Source: Clostridiaceae bacterium
Lineage (GTDB): Bacteria > Bacillota > Clostridia > Peptostreptococcales > Natronincolaceae
Reading direction: 5' to 3'
Length of the DNA: 35,133 bases
NCBI GenBank assembly: GCA_020832135.1
Contig: JAFIFG010000100.1
Span: forward strand, 1 to 35,133
Below the pieces are notes generated by a model, which was given only the letters and a program-made list of their open reading frames with translations, had not been told where the DNA came from and did no database searches. Each line of letters opens with the position of its first letter. The stretch's first letter is position 1. Positions 1-9,205 of this stretch are shown piece after piece. The translations under genes and the position numbers were made by a program.

Positions 1-513
<513 letters not shown>

Positions 514-514
<1 letters not shown>

Positions 515-1812
515 TGAACTATACAAAATCAAAAGAACTATTTGAAAAAGCTAAAGGACTCATACCCGGTGGAGTAAATAGTCCTGTAAGGGCATTTTCA
601 TCGGTGAAGATGGATCCACCCTTTATAAAAAAAGGAGAAGGTGCCTACATATATGATGAAGATGGAAACAAATATATAGATTTTGTAGGATCATGGGGCC
701 CTTTGATTCTAGGTCATTGTCATCCAGAAGTGGTGAAGGCATTAAAGGAAGTCGTGGAAATGGGAACTAGCTTTGGAGCTCCTACAGAAATAGAGACCAA
801 GATGGCGGAACTAATGGTGGAGGCTATCCCCTCTTTAGAAATGGTAAGGATGGTAAACTCTGGAACAGAGGCCACCATGACAGCTTTGAGATTAGCTAGG
901 GGATATACAGGAAGAAGTAAGATTGTAAAGTTCAATGGTAATTATCATGGACATTCTGATAGCTTATTAATTAAAGCAGGATCTGGATTGCTAACCCATG
1001 GTGTACCTAATAGTCCTGGTGTTCCAGAGGATGTAGTAAAAAATACTATTATTGCTAGATTCAATGATATAGAAGAAATAGAGGAAATCTTCAAAGCTCA
1101 AGGAAGGGATATTGCAGCAGTGATTGTAGAACCTGTGGCAGGAAACATGGGGGTAGTTCCTATGGATGGAGAATTTGCCCATAGACTTAGAGAAATAACA
1201 GAAGAACATGGCAGTTTATTGGTAATGGATGAAGTAATGACTGGCTTTAGAGTAGCCTTTGAAGGAGCTCAGAAGCTATATGATATAACACCAGATCTTA
1301 CCTGCTACAGCAAAATAATAGGTGGAGGTCTACCGGTGGGAGCCTTCGGAGGAAAGAAAGAAATCATGGAAAAAATGTCTCCTATAGGTCCAGTATACCA
1401 AGCCGGGACCTTATCCGGGAATCCTTTGGCCATGACGGCTGGTTATACCACATTAAAAATATTAAGAGATAACCCAGACATTTATACAGAGTTAAGTAAA
1501 AAAGCTGAAATGTTGGAGGACGGGCTGAAACAACAGGTTCAGGAGTTGGGTATCCAAGCCTCCTTTAATCGTGTAAGTTCTATGCTATGTATGTTCTTTA
1601 CGGATCAAGAGGTGGTGGATTTTGAAACAGCCACAACAGCAGATACAGAAAAATATGCTATTTTCTTTAGAGAGATGCTAAGTAGAGGAATATACCTTGC
1701 ACCATCTCAATTTGAAGCTACCTTTATCAATGCCGCCATGACGGAGGAGGATATTAAAGCAACTCTTGAGGCCTCCTATGAAGCACTAAAGGCAGTAAAG
1801 CAGGTGCAATAG
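514..1812 (+). CDS. hemL: Glutamate-1-semialdehyde 2,1-aminomutase
   Basis: PLP enzyme that converts glutamate-1-semialdehyde to 5-aminolevulinate in the C5 pathway, supplying HemB. The 432-aa length is normal. Visible motifs are [10 protein letters not shown] near the N terminus, the PLP-phosphate region [16 protein letters not shown], the [10 protein letters not shown]-like [11 protein letters not shown] stretch, [10 protein letters not shown], and the PLP-lysine region [17 protein letters not shown] around residue 267. The ATG at 514 is chosen because it has AAGGAGG about 8 bases upstream; an in-frame ATG at 493 has no such site. The hemB stop overlaps the start and cbiA begins directly after the stop, so this gene belongs to the operon. 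Confidence 0.97.
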
Positions 1813-3201
1813 ATGTCTACAGGGGGATTTTTATTGGCGGGGACCCAAAGTGGTGTAGGTAAAACCACCATTTCCCTAGGCATTATGGGGGCACTGAAAA
1901 AAAGAGGCTTGAAGGTAAAGCCCTTCAAAGTAGGGCCTGATTATATAGATCCACAGTTTCACAGGTATGTAACAGATGAGACCTCGAGAAACTTAGATAG
2001 CTACCTGCTACAGGAGGAAACACTGAGGACATTGTTTTATAAAAATGCAAAGGCAGGAGATATAGCTGTAGTAGAGGGGGTTATGGGGTTATATGATGGT
2101 TTAGGAACAAAGAAGGACGAAGGAAGTTCCGCCCATATAGCAAAGCTATTAAACCTACCGGTACTATTGGTGATTAACGGTGGTGGTATGTCCTCCAGTG
2201 CCGCCGCCATGGTACTGGGCTATAAGATGTATGATCCCGATGTAAATATAAAAGGAATTATTATTAATAATGTTTCGGGAGAAGGTCATTATGCTATTTT
2301 AAAAGAAGCCATAGAAAGAGATATAGGTATAAAATGTGTCGGTTATTTAAAGAAAAATAAGGACATTCAATTAAAAAGCAGACATCTAGGCTTAATCCCC
2401 TGTGGTGAAGTGGGGGAGTTAAAGGATAAGGTGGAGGAGGTAATCGCTATGGTGGAGGAAACTATAGATTTAGATACCATTCTTCAATTAGCCGGTGAAG
2501 TGAAGCTAAAAGAGAAATTCTCCCCCTCTACTAAGGTAATAGAAGAAAAAGCCACCATCGCCTATGCCTATGATGATGCCTTCAATTTTTATTATCAAGA
2601 CAATCTAGACCTTTTAAAGGAGCTGGGATGCAACATCATCCCCTTTAGTCCACTGAAGGACAAAGAACTACCTAAGGGGATTCATGGCATCTATATTGGT
2701 GGGGGTTTTCCAGAGGTTTTTGCTGAAGAACTACAGGAAAATGGAGAAATAAGACAAGCTATTTATAACAAAGCAAAAGAAGGACTTCCCATATATGCAG
2801 AATGTGGAGGCTTTATGTATTTAACTAAGGAAATCAAAGATCTTCAAGGGAATAACTATGAAATGGTGGGGGTTTTTGAAGCACAGGCAGAAATGACAGA
2901 AAGATTACAGCGGTTTGGCTACTGTGAAGTAGAAACCAAAGAAGACAGTAGCTTTTTTCAAGAAACTTTAAGTATAAAGGCCCATGAGTTTCACCGGGCG
3001 GTAGTGATAAATAAAAATCAAGCCTACAGCTATAATGTAACCAAAAAAAGAAATGGGGAAGTCGTAAGCAGTTGGAACTGTGGTATAGAAAAATATAATT
3101 GCTTAGGAGCCTTCCCTCATATACATTTTTATAGCAATAGAGACTTTGCAAAAAACTTTATACAAAAATGTAGTAACTATAGAAAAAAAACAAATGAATA
3201 G
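1813..3201 (+). CDS. cbiA: Cobyrinate a,c-diamide synthase (CbiA)
   Basis: ATP- and glutamine-dependent amidation of the a and c side chains of cobyrinate, using ammonia from its own glutaminase domain. The 462 aa show an N-terminal P-loop GTQSGVGKTTI (about residues 9-19) followed by KVGPDYIDPQFH, typical of the CbiA/CobB family. The C-terminal class I glutaminase domain has the nucleophile in YAECGGFMYL (Cys331), then HEFHR, and a C-terminal histidine region FPHIHFYSN. The start lies immediately after the hemL stop with no spacer, which implies translational coupling. CbiP, the related a,b,d,e,g-amidase, was considered, but this length and motif set fit CbiA. Confidence 0.95.
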   Translation: MSTGGFLLAGTQSGVGKTTISLGIMGALKKRGLKVKPFKVGPDYIDPQFHRYVTDETSRNLDSYLLQEETLRTLFYKNAKAGDIAVVEGVMGLYDGLGTKKDEGSSAHIAKLLNLPVLLVINGGGMSSSAAAMVLGYKMYDPDVNIKGIIINNVSGEGHYAILKEAIERDIGIKCVGYLKKNKDIQLKSRHLGLIPCGEVGELKDKVEEVIAMVEETIDLDTILQLAGEVKLKEKFSPSTKVIEEKATIAYAYDDAFNFYYQDNLDLLKELGCNIIPFSPLKDKELPKGIHGIYIGGGFPEVFAEELQENGEIRQAIYNKAKEGLPIYAECGGFMYLTKEIKDLQGNNYEMVGVFEAQAEMTERLQRFGYCEVETKEDSSFFQETLSIKAHEFHRAVVINKNQAYSYNVTKKRNGEVVSSWNCGIEKYNCLGAFPHIHFYSNRDFAKNFIQKCSNYRKKTNE

Positions 3202-3217
3202 TATTAGGGGGATAATT

Positions 3218-3724
3218 ATGATGCAACGAGAAACCAAAGAAATGTATAATGTAAAAACCATGACACAAGTAGCTATGCTAATAGCTTTAAGTGCAATAGG
3301 TGCAACGATTAAAATTCAAGGAAGTATTGCTTTTGATTCTATGGCAGGATTTTTTGCCGCTCTTTATATTGGCCCCTTAGCAGGGGCAATGGTGGGGATG
3401 CTAGGTCATCTACTATCGGCTGGAACAGCCGGATTTCCCCTTACACTACCGATGCATATCTTAGTAGCTGTTGAAATGTTTGTATTTGTCTATGCATTTG
3501 GAGTGTTATATAAGAGGACTAATGGATGGATCGCTATAGTGGTAGCCACTTTGTTGAACGGACCCTTAGCAGCTGTAATTGCAGTACCGGCATCTAATTT
3601 ATTAGGATTACCCTTTAGCGGTTGGCCATTATTTTCCGTAATATGGGTACCACTGACGATAGCATCCTTTTTAAACATCCTACTGGCAACGGTTATATAC
3701 CGAAAAATCCAAAAAGGAAAATAA
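3218..3724 (+). CDS. cblT: ECF-type S component, probable alpha-ribazole transporter CblT
   Basis: A 168-aa integral membrane protein with about five hydrophobic segments and small-residue-rich helices such as GPLAGAMVGMLGHLLSA, as in substrate-binding S components of ECF vitamin transporters. The next gene is the CblS-type kinase; the CblT-CblS pair is known from Listeria and Geobacillus, where CblT imports alpha-ribazole and CblS phosphorylates it. The name therefore rests mainly on neighbourhood plus topology; substrate is inference. Start ATG 3218 (followed by ATG 3221) has AGGGGG six bases upstream. An upstream in-frame extension from 3146 overlaps cbiA and is rejected. Other vitamin or metal S components remain possible. 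Confidence 0.75.
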   Translation: MMQRETKEMYNVKTMTQVAMLIALSAIGATIKIQGSIAFDSMAGFFAALYIGPLAGAMVGMLGHLLSAGTAGFPLTLPMHILVAVEMFVFVYAFGVLYKRTNGWIAIVVATLLNGPLAAVIAVPASNLLGLPFSGWPLFSVIWVPLTIASFLNILLATVIYRKIQKGK

Positions 3725-3726
3725 AG

Positions 3727-4497
3727 ATGAAAATAAAAAGATTTAGAGACCTAACTCTTATCAAGCATACAGAAGATAAGTACCTAGTGATTGCATGTGA
3801 CTCCTGTGGAGGCATTGGAGCTAAAAGTCAAGATGTCCTGAAGGTTCCCTTTGAAGTTGTAGGCTATTATACAACTAGAGTAGCACTGATGGAGGTGTTA
3901 TCTGTAGGGGCGAAAGTGGTTACAGTGATTAACACACTAGCTGTAGAAATGAACCCTTCAGGAAAAGAAATTATCAAAGGAATCCAAAGCCTGTTAAAGG
4001 AAGCAGAGATTGACATGACCTGTTTAAATGGCAGTACAGAAGAAAATTTCCCCACATGTCAGACAGGCATAGGTATAACCGTAATTGGAGAAGTGGAGGA
4101 AGCTAATATAAAGGCAAACACCTCCCATAAAGAAGACTGTATAATTGCCTTAGGAATACCTAAGGTGGGGGGAGAATTAAAGATACCCTTTGATGAAGAA
4201 ATTTGCAGCATAGAAGACCTTAAAGATCTTATAAAAATCAAAGAGATAAAGGAGATTTATCCTGTTGGTTCAAAGGGAATTTTATATGAAGCTGATTGTT
4301 TAGCTAAGGCAAATAATTTTCATTTAAAGATTTTTGAAGATCAGGAACTAGACTTAAAAAAATCAGCAGGACCTGCCACCGTTGTTGTATTTACAATAAA
4401 CAAGGAAGCTCTTCCAATAGTTAAAGAAAGAATAAAAAAGCCCTTACGGGTTATTGGAAAACTAATAGAAGAAGATGAAAAAAGACCTAATACATAA
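3727..4497 (+). CDS. cblS: Probable alpha-ribazole kinase CblS (AIR synthase-like fold)
   Basis: Predicted to phosphorylate alpha-ribazole to alpha-ribazole phosphate, the lower-ligand precursor joined to adenosylcobinamide-GDP. The 256-aa protein resembles the PurM/HypE/SelD (AIR synthase) superfamily rather than ordinary sugar kinases: N-terminal ACDSCGGIGAKSQDVL, then a long central segment VALMEVLSVGAKVVTVINTLA and GIGITVIGEVEE. It begins two bases after the cblT stop. The longer frame from 3622 overlaps cblT and is rejected; ATG 3727 has a purine-rich AAAAGGAAA upstream. Assignment follows from fold-like motifs, pairing with cblT and position inside a cobamide operon; ThiL- or HypE-like functions are less likely here. 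Confidence 0.75.
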   Translation: MKIKRFRDLTLIKHTEDKYLVIACDSCGGIGAKSQDVLKVPFEVVGYYTTRVALMEVLSVGAKVVTVINTLAVEMNPSGKEIIKGIQSLLKEAEIDMTCLNGSTEENFPTCQTGIGITVIGEVEEANIKANTSHKEDCIIALGIPKVGGELKIPFDEEICSIEDLKDLIKIKEIKEIYPVGSKGILYEADCLAKANNFHLKIFEDQELDLKKSAGPATVVVFTINKEALPIVKERIKKPLRVIGKLIEEDEKRPNT

Positions 4498-4520
4498 TAT
4501 TTAAAGAATAGGGTGATGAC

Positions 4521-5399
4521 ATGATAAAAGTTATTTGCCCCGCCTCCTGTGGAGAACTGATACAAGGGTATATTGAAGAAGGAGAAAAGTTAATCTCCTA
4601 TAGTATCGACCTATTTACAGAAGTAACAATAAAAGAAGAAAGCCATAATGTAGAAAAAATACCAGGATATCATAAAAAAGCCTACGAAATGATGAAAAAA
4701 GTATTTCAACACTATGGCTACGATAAAAATGACTATGCGTCTATAAAGCTAGACATTAATTCACCTATACCAACCGCAAAAGGGATGGCTAGCAGCACCG
4801 CAGATTTGGCTGCCACTGCACTAGCAACATCCAAATATTTAAAGAAACACCTTCTGGAAGAGGATATAGCTAAACTATGCATAGCTATTGAACCAACCGA
4901 TAGCACCGTATTTTCAGAGGTCACCCTATTTGATCACCTAAAAGGAAGCTATAAAAAAAATTATGGCAACCTATCCTCCTGTAGGGTTTTAATTTTAGAG
5001 GGGAAAGACTTAATTAATACTATAGAATTTCGTAAGAAGGACTATAGTATTATTTTAAAGAAAAATCAACCTATCCTAAAAAAGGCAATAACATTATTTG
5101 AAGAGGGAATAAAAAATCAAGACCTAAAGACAATAGGAAGTGCCGCCACCTTAAGTGGTTTTGCTAATCAAAGCATCCTTCATAAGGAAGGCTTGGAGGA
5201 GTTACATGAGGTAAGTCAACGATTAGGAGCTTATGGTATAAACGTTGCCCATAGTGGTTCTGTAGTAGGCATTCTATATAATGATAAATATTTTGATAAG
5301 GAAGCCTTTATACATAGCATAAAGAAGGAAAAATACATCAACAAATACTTGTCTATAAAAAGTTATAATATTATCCCTGGAGGAGCTAGGGAGGTATAA
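4521..5399 (+). CDS. pduX: L-threonine kinase (GHMP family, PduX)
   Basis: Makes L-threonine O-3-phosphate from ATP and threonine; CobD then decarboxylates it to aminopropanol phosphate for the nucleotide loop. The 292-aa protein opens with the family signature CPASCGELIQGYIEEGE and carries the GHMP ATP-binding motif PIPTAKGMASSTADLAATAL (about residues 75-95). The C-terminal ALRAHSG-like segment YGINVAHSGSVVGILY fits the third GHMP motif. Start ATG 4521 lies seven bases after GGGTGATG. Other GHMP kinases were considered, but the CPASCGELIQG start and cbi context favour PduX. A 48-base gap separates it from cbiC. Confidence 0.9.
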   Translation: MIKVICPASCGELIQGYIEEGEKLISYSIDLFTEVTIKEESHNVEKIPGYHKKAYEMMKKVFQHYGYDKNDYASIKLDINSPIPTAKGMASSTADLAATALATSKYLKKHLLEEDIAKLCIAIEPTDSTVFSEVTLFDHLKGSYKKNYGNLSSCRVLILEGKDLINTIEFRKKDYSIILKKNQPILKKAITLFEEGIKNQDLKTIGSAATLSGFANQSILHKEGLEELHEVSQRLGAYGINVAHSGSVVGILYNDKYFDKEAFIHSIKKEKYINKYLSIKSYNIIPGGAREV

Positions 5400-5447
5400 A
5401 ACGAGACTTGATTTAGAGCAGCACATTAAACTGAGGGGGGCAAAACT

Positions 5448-6071
5448 GTGGAATATATAAAAGATCCCATGAAAATAGAGGAAAAAAGTTTTGAAATAAT
5501 AACAGAAGAACTGGGCAATAAAACCTTTCAAGAAAGAGAAGGAAAAATCATAAAGAGAGTTATACATACTACAGCCGACTTTGAATACGGGGACATCACA
5601 AAAATCAGTGAAACTGCTATAGATTCAGCATTAAAAGCTTTAAAAGAAGGATGTAAAATTTATACCGACACCAAAATGGCTATGTCCGGCATCAATAAAA
5701 AGGTCTTAAAGGAATTAAACAGTGAAATTTACTGTCTAGTAGATGATGCTGAAGTAACAAAGGAAGCTAAGGAAAGAGGACTAACACGGTCTATGGTGGC
5801 AATGGAAAAGGCAGTGAAGGATCCAGAGACAAAGATATTTGTTATAGGGAATGCACCTACAGCCTTATTTCAATTATGCAGTTATATAGATGAAGGTCAC
5901 GGCAAACCTTCTTTAGTGGTGGGGGTACCAGTGGGCTTTGTAGGAGCTGCTGAATCAAAAGAAGAGCTTACAAAAAGAAATGTGCCCTATATAACAACCC
6001 TAGGAAGAAAGGGAGGAAGTACTATAGCCGCCGCCATTATAAATGCACTCATGTATATGATTAAGAGGTAG
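5448..6071 (+). CDS. cbiC: Cobalt-precorrin-8 methylmutase (CbiC)
   Basis: Moves the C11 methyl group to C12 to give cobyrinate, the last step of ring construction. The 207 aa match the family length. Visible hallmarks are RVIHTTADFEYGD with the active-site histidine, KIYTDTKMAMSGIN, FVIGNAPTALFQL and PSLVVGVPVGFVGAAESKE. The start is GTG 5448, placed by a strong GAGGGGGG about nine bases upstream; the first in-frame ATG is seven codons further in and has no ribosome-binding site. cbiD starts four bases after the stop. Confidence 0.96.
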   Translation: MEYIKDPMKIEEKSFEIITEELGNKTFQEREGKIIKRVIHTTADFEYGDITKISETAIDSALKALKEGCKIYTDTKMAMSGINKKVLKELNSEIYCLVDDAEVTKEAKERGLTRSMVAMEKAVKDPETKIFVIGNAPTALFQLCSYIDEGHGKPSLVVGVPVGFVGAAESKEELTKRNVPYITTLGRKGGSTIAAAIINALMYMIKR

Positions 6072-6075
6072 TAGG

Positions 6076-7236
6076 ATGATGGAAAAATATATTATTAAAA
6101 ACGGCAAAAAACTTAGGTATGGCTATACTACAGGCTCCTGTGCAGCAGCAGCATCCAAGGCCGCCGCTTCCGTACTTTTACACAAATGTAAAATTCAAGA
6201 GATAGCGATTCAGACCCCAAAGGGTTGGGAACTACATCTAGAGCCATTAGATATGAAATTTGGGAAAAAAGGCCTTAGAGGTGTATCAAAGATAAGCCAA
6301 GACATAGATTGGGTATCCTGTGGTATAAAAAAAGATGCAGGGGATGACCCAGATGCCACCAATGGTATTGTCATTTATAGTAGAGTCCAGTGGCGTCAAG
6401 ATAATAAAATTAACATAGATGGAGGTCAAGGGGTAGGACGGGTTACCAAAAAAGGTCTACCTGCACCTATAGGAAGTGCTGCTATCAACCCTATTCCCCT
6501 ACAAATGATAGAAAAAGAAGTAAGGGAAGTAATAGGCTATGAAAAGGGTGTAGATGTTGAGATCTGTGCCCCAGAGGGAGAAAAAATAGCTAAGAAAACC
6601 TTTAATCCTAGGTTGGGTATAGTAGGAGGCATTTCTATACTGGGAACCTCTGGAATAGTAGAACCTATGTCTGAGGAAGCATGGAAGGACTCCTTAGCTT
6701 TAGAAATTTCGATAGCAGTAGAGGAAGGCCTAGACAAGCTTGTTTTTGTTCCAGGTAATTACGGAAGAGATTTAGCGAGGGATGCATACAACATAAAGGA
6801 TAACCACATGATAAAGACCAGTAACTTTATAGGCTTTATGTTGGATAAAGCTTTAGAGTACAATATTAAAAAAATTTTACTGATAGGCCACATAGGTAAG
6901 TTAGTAAAGGTGGCGGCGGGAATATTTCATACCCATAGCAAGATAGCCGATGGAAGAAGAGAAACCCTGGCTGCCTATTTAGGTGCAATGGGAGGATCTC
7001 CAGAAGAAATAAAAGCTGTCCTAGAAAGCAATACAACGGAAGAAGTTGTGGAGTACATATACAAAATAAACAAACAACAAATATTTAAAGTATTGGCAGA
7101 AAAAATTACAGAAAAGGCAAAGGAAAGAACCTATGGGGAGATAGAAGTGGGTACAGTTCTCTTTTCTATGGATCATGGGGTTCTAAGCATATGTAATAGT
7201 GGAGAAGCGCTATTGGGGGAATTTAAAAATGAATAA
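6076..7236 (+). CDS. cbiD: Cobalt-precorrin-5B C1-methyltransferase (CbiD)
   Basis: SAM-dependent methylation at C1 in the anaerobic corrin route. The 386 aa start with the CbiD signature LRYGYTTGSCAAAASKAAA and continue with DAGDDPDATNG, GQGVGRVTKKGL and PRLGIVGGISILGTSGIVEP, then LLIGHIGKLVKVAAGIFHTHS. CbiD occurs only in the anaerobic pathway, so it sets the pathway type. A second ATG at 6079 is equally possible as start. The end overlaps cbiE by eight bases. Confidence 0.97.
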   Translation: MMEKYIIKNGKKLRYGYTTGSCAAAASKAAASVLLHKCKIQEIAIQTPKGWELHLEPLDMKFGKKGLRGVSKISQDIDWVSCGIKKDAGDDPDATNGIVIYSRVQWRQDNKINIDGGQGVGRVTKKGLPAPIGSAAINPIPLQMIEKEVREVIGYEKGVDVEICAPEGEKIAKKTFNPRLGIVGGISILGTSGIVEPMSEEAWKDSLALEISIAVEEGLDKLVFVPGNYGRDLARDAYNIKDNHMIKTSNFIGFMLDKALEYNIKKILLIGHIGKLVKVAAGIFHTHSKIADGRRETLAAYLGAMGGSPEEIKAVLESNTTEEVVEYIYKINKQQIFKVLAEKITEKAKERTYGEIEVGTVLFSMDHGVLSICNSGEALLGEFKNE

Positions 7237-7852
7237 AATTATGGTGATTGGTATAGGACCAGGCCATAGGGATTATATACTACCTATCGCCTTTAAAAAG
7301 ATAGAAGCTAGTGATGTGTTAATAGGAGGAAGAAGGAATCTAGAAATTTTCAAGGATTTTGAGGGGGAAACCCAAGTTATAACAAAGGAATTGGATAAAA
7401 TCCTTCATTATATAAAAAGTAATAGAAAAGATAAAAAAATAGCCATCATTGTTTCAGGAGACACAGGATTTTATAGTATGCTAACCTATTTTAAAAAGCA
7501 TTTTTCCAGTGAAGAAATTGAGGTTATTCCAGGCATAAGCTCTCTACAATATTTGTTTAGTAGAATCAAGGAGCCTTGGCAGGAGGCCCCACTTCTAAGT
7601 CTCCATGGTAGAAGGGAAAATTTTGTTGAAAAGCTGAAGCAATATAAAAAAGTAGGCCTTCTTACGGATACCATCCATACACCTGAGAACATTGGAAAAA
7701 TCCTTATGGAAGAAGGGTTAGATCATGCAACAATGGTGGTGGGGGAAAATCTGTCCTATTCAGAAGAGAGAATTATTGTAGGTGAACCGAAGGAGATTAT
7801 AAAAAATGGTCCCTATCAAATGACGGTGGTGGTGATTTTTCATGAAGAGTAA
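7229..7852 (+). CDS. cbiE: Cobalt-precorrin-7 C5-methyltransferase (CbiE)
   Basis: SAM-dependent C5 methylation of the corrin ring, paired with CbiT (the two are fused as CobL in the aerobic pathway). About 207 aa with the class III methyltransferase start VIGIGPGHRDYILPIA, then IIVSGDTGFYSM and EVIPGISSLQYLFSRIKEPW. ATG 7229 is chosen because GGGGGAA sits about eight bases upstream; a longer frame from 7199 lies entirely inside cbiD. It overlaps cbiD by 8 bases and cbiT by 11, so all three are translationally coupled. Confidence 0.95.
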   Translation: MNKIMVIGIGPGHRDYILPIAFKKIEASDVLIGGRRNLEIFKDFEGETQVITKELDKILHYIKSNRKDKKIAIIVSGDTGFYSMLTYFKKHFSSEEIEVIPGISSLQYLFSRIKEPWQEAPLLSLHGRRENFVEKLKQYKKVGLLTDTIHTPENIGKILMEEGLDHATMVVGENLSYSEERIIVGEPKEIIKNGPYQMTVVVIFHEE

Positions 7853-8438
7853 GTGGAGTTATCTAGGGTTTGGTATTCCTGATAATTACTTTATAAGGGG
7901 TAAGGTCCCCATGACAAAAGAGGAAGTAAGGGCTGTGGTTCTAGGAAAGCTTAGACTAAAGGAGCAGCAAACATTTATAGATGTAGGGGCAGGTACTGGA
8001 TCTGTATCAATAGAAGCTGCTCTTAAATTAAAAGAAGGTAAAGTTTATGCTATAGAATTTAAAGAAGAAGCCCTAGATCTTATTGAAAAAAACAAAGAAG
8101 TCTTTGAGATAGACAACTTAGAGATTGTAAAAGGTAGAGCTAAGGAAGAGTTGGAGAAAATAAAAGAGTTCGATAGAATTTTTATCGGTGGCAGTGGCGG
8201 AGAATTAGAGGATATTTTAAAACATGCCTATCAATACCTACCTCAAGAGGGTAGAGTAGTGATTACCTCTATTACAGTTGAAACCCTATACAAGGGGTTG
8301 CAACTCCTGAAGGACATAGGATTTCAAGAGGTGGAGGTAATTAACGTAGCAGTATCAAAGGGGCGTTTCACGGGAAACTATACCTTAATGGAGGCACAAA
8401 ATAGCATTTATGTTTTATCGGCTACAAAGAGAAACTAA
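7842..8438 (+). CDS. cbiT: Cobalt-precorrin-6B C15-methyltransferase, decarboxylating (CbiT)
   Basis: Methylates C15 and decarboxylates the C12 acetate side chain. The 198-aa protein is a Rossmann-type methyltransferase: GIPDNYFIRGKVPMTKEEVR at the N terminus is a CbiT signature, followed by the SAM-binding motif IDVGAGTGSVSIEAAL, then IFIGGSGGELEDIL. The start ATG overlaps the end of cbiE. A 61-base gap with a small GC hairpin separates it from cbiL; this is the only notable gap within the cbiC-cbiJ run. Confidence 0.95.
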   Translation: MKSKWSYLGFGIPDNYFIRGKVPMTKEEVRAVVLGKLRLKEQQTFIDVGAGTGSVSIEAALKLKEGKVYAIEFKEEALDLIEKNKEVFEIDNLEIVKGRAKEELEKIKEFDRIFIGGSGGELEDILKHAYQYLPQEGRVVITSITVETLYKGLQLLKDIGFQEVEVINVAVSKGRFTGNYTLMEAQNSIYVLSATKRN

Positions 8439-8439
8439 G

Positions 8440-8499
8440 ATAGTAAAAAATGAATAATTGATTGTTAATTCCGCCAAAGGCGGCCAAGGGGGCTAGACA
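8440..8499. repeat. Short GC hairpin in the cbiT-cbiL gap, possible palindromic repeat remnant
   Basis: The gap contains an AT-rich stretch with GAATAATTGATTGTTAATT followed by the hairpin CCGCC-AAA-GGCGG at 8471-8483 and then the cbiL ribosome-binding site AAGGGGG. The hairpin is not followed by a T-run, so it is not a classic terminator. The AT-rich arm resembles one half of small palindromic intergenic repeats seen in Firmicutes, but no second copy was noticed in this window. It may act as an mRNA-stability or translation element for cbiL. Confidence 0.35.
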
Positions 8500-9204
8500 A
8501 TGAAGGGAAAATTTTATGGCATAGGGGTTGGTCCGGGGGATCCGGATTTATTAACCTTAAAGGCAGTAAAGGTACTTAATAAAGCGGATGTTATTATTTG
8601 CCCTAAGGGTAAAGAAGAAGAGGATAGTATTGCATTGGATATTGCAAAGGAGCATATCCATGAAAAAGCAGTAATCAAGACATTATTATTTCCTATGGTC
8701 CATTGTAAGGAAACATTAAAAAAGCATTGGCAGGAAAACACGTCAATCATAGAAGAAGATTTAAAAGCGGAAAAACAGGTGGTGTTTTTAACTTTAGGGG
8801 ATGCCCTATTATATAGCACCTATATTTATATGATGGAAAGCTTAAAGCAACAGGGATATGAGGTGGAAACCATCTCAGGAATCACTTCCTTTAGTGCTAC
8901 CGCCAGTACTGTCAACCTCCCATTGGCAAAGGGAAAAGAAACCTTGACAGTACTTCCTCTAACCAAGGATGGAGAAAGCCTAGAAAGACTGCTACCGGCA
9001 GTAGACAACCTTGTGATTCTAAAGGTGTCCCACAATCCTAAAGTCCTAGCAGAAAAGCTGAAGCAATATAATGTTGAAAATAATTTTGTTATGATTTCAA
9101 AATGTGGACATGATGATGAAATCATCACCAGGGATATACAGGTTCTAGAGGAAGGCAATGTGCCTTACTTATCCACTGTTATTGTAAAAAAAGGGGGTTT
9201 TTAA
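8500..9204 (+). CDS. cbiL: Cobalt-precorrin-2 C20-methyltransferase (CbiL)
   Basis: Transfers a methyl from SAM to C20, the first methylation committed to the corrin ring. The 234 aa begin with FYGIGVGPGDPDLLTLKAVK, then ADVIICPKG and FLTLGDALLYSTYIYM, and TISGITSFSATAS, which separate CbiL/CobI from the other tetrapyrrole methylases. Start ATG 8500 follows AAGGGGG by about nine bases. cbiF starts two bases after the stop. Confidence 0.95.
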   Translation: MKGKFYGIGVGPGDPDLLTLKAVKVLNKADVIICPKGKEEEDSIALDIAKEHIHEKAVIKTLLFPMVHCKETLKKHWQENTSIIEEDLKAEKQVVFLTLGDALLYSTYIYMMESLKQQGYEVETISGITSFSATASTVNLPLAKGKETLTVLPLTKDGESLERLLPAVDNLVILKVSHNPKVLAEKLKQYNVENNFVMISKCGHDDEIITRDIQVLEEGNVPYLSTVIVKKGGF

Positions 9205-9205
9205 A

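Noticed and set aside
3146-3217. Extension of cblT into the end of cbiA
   Set aside because: The translation is non-conserved and hydrophilic, whereas AGGGGG places the start at 3218.
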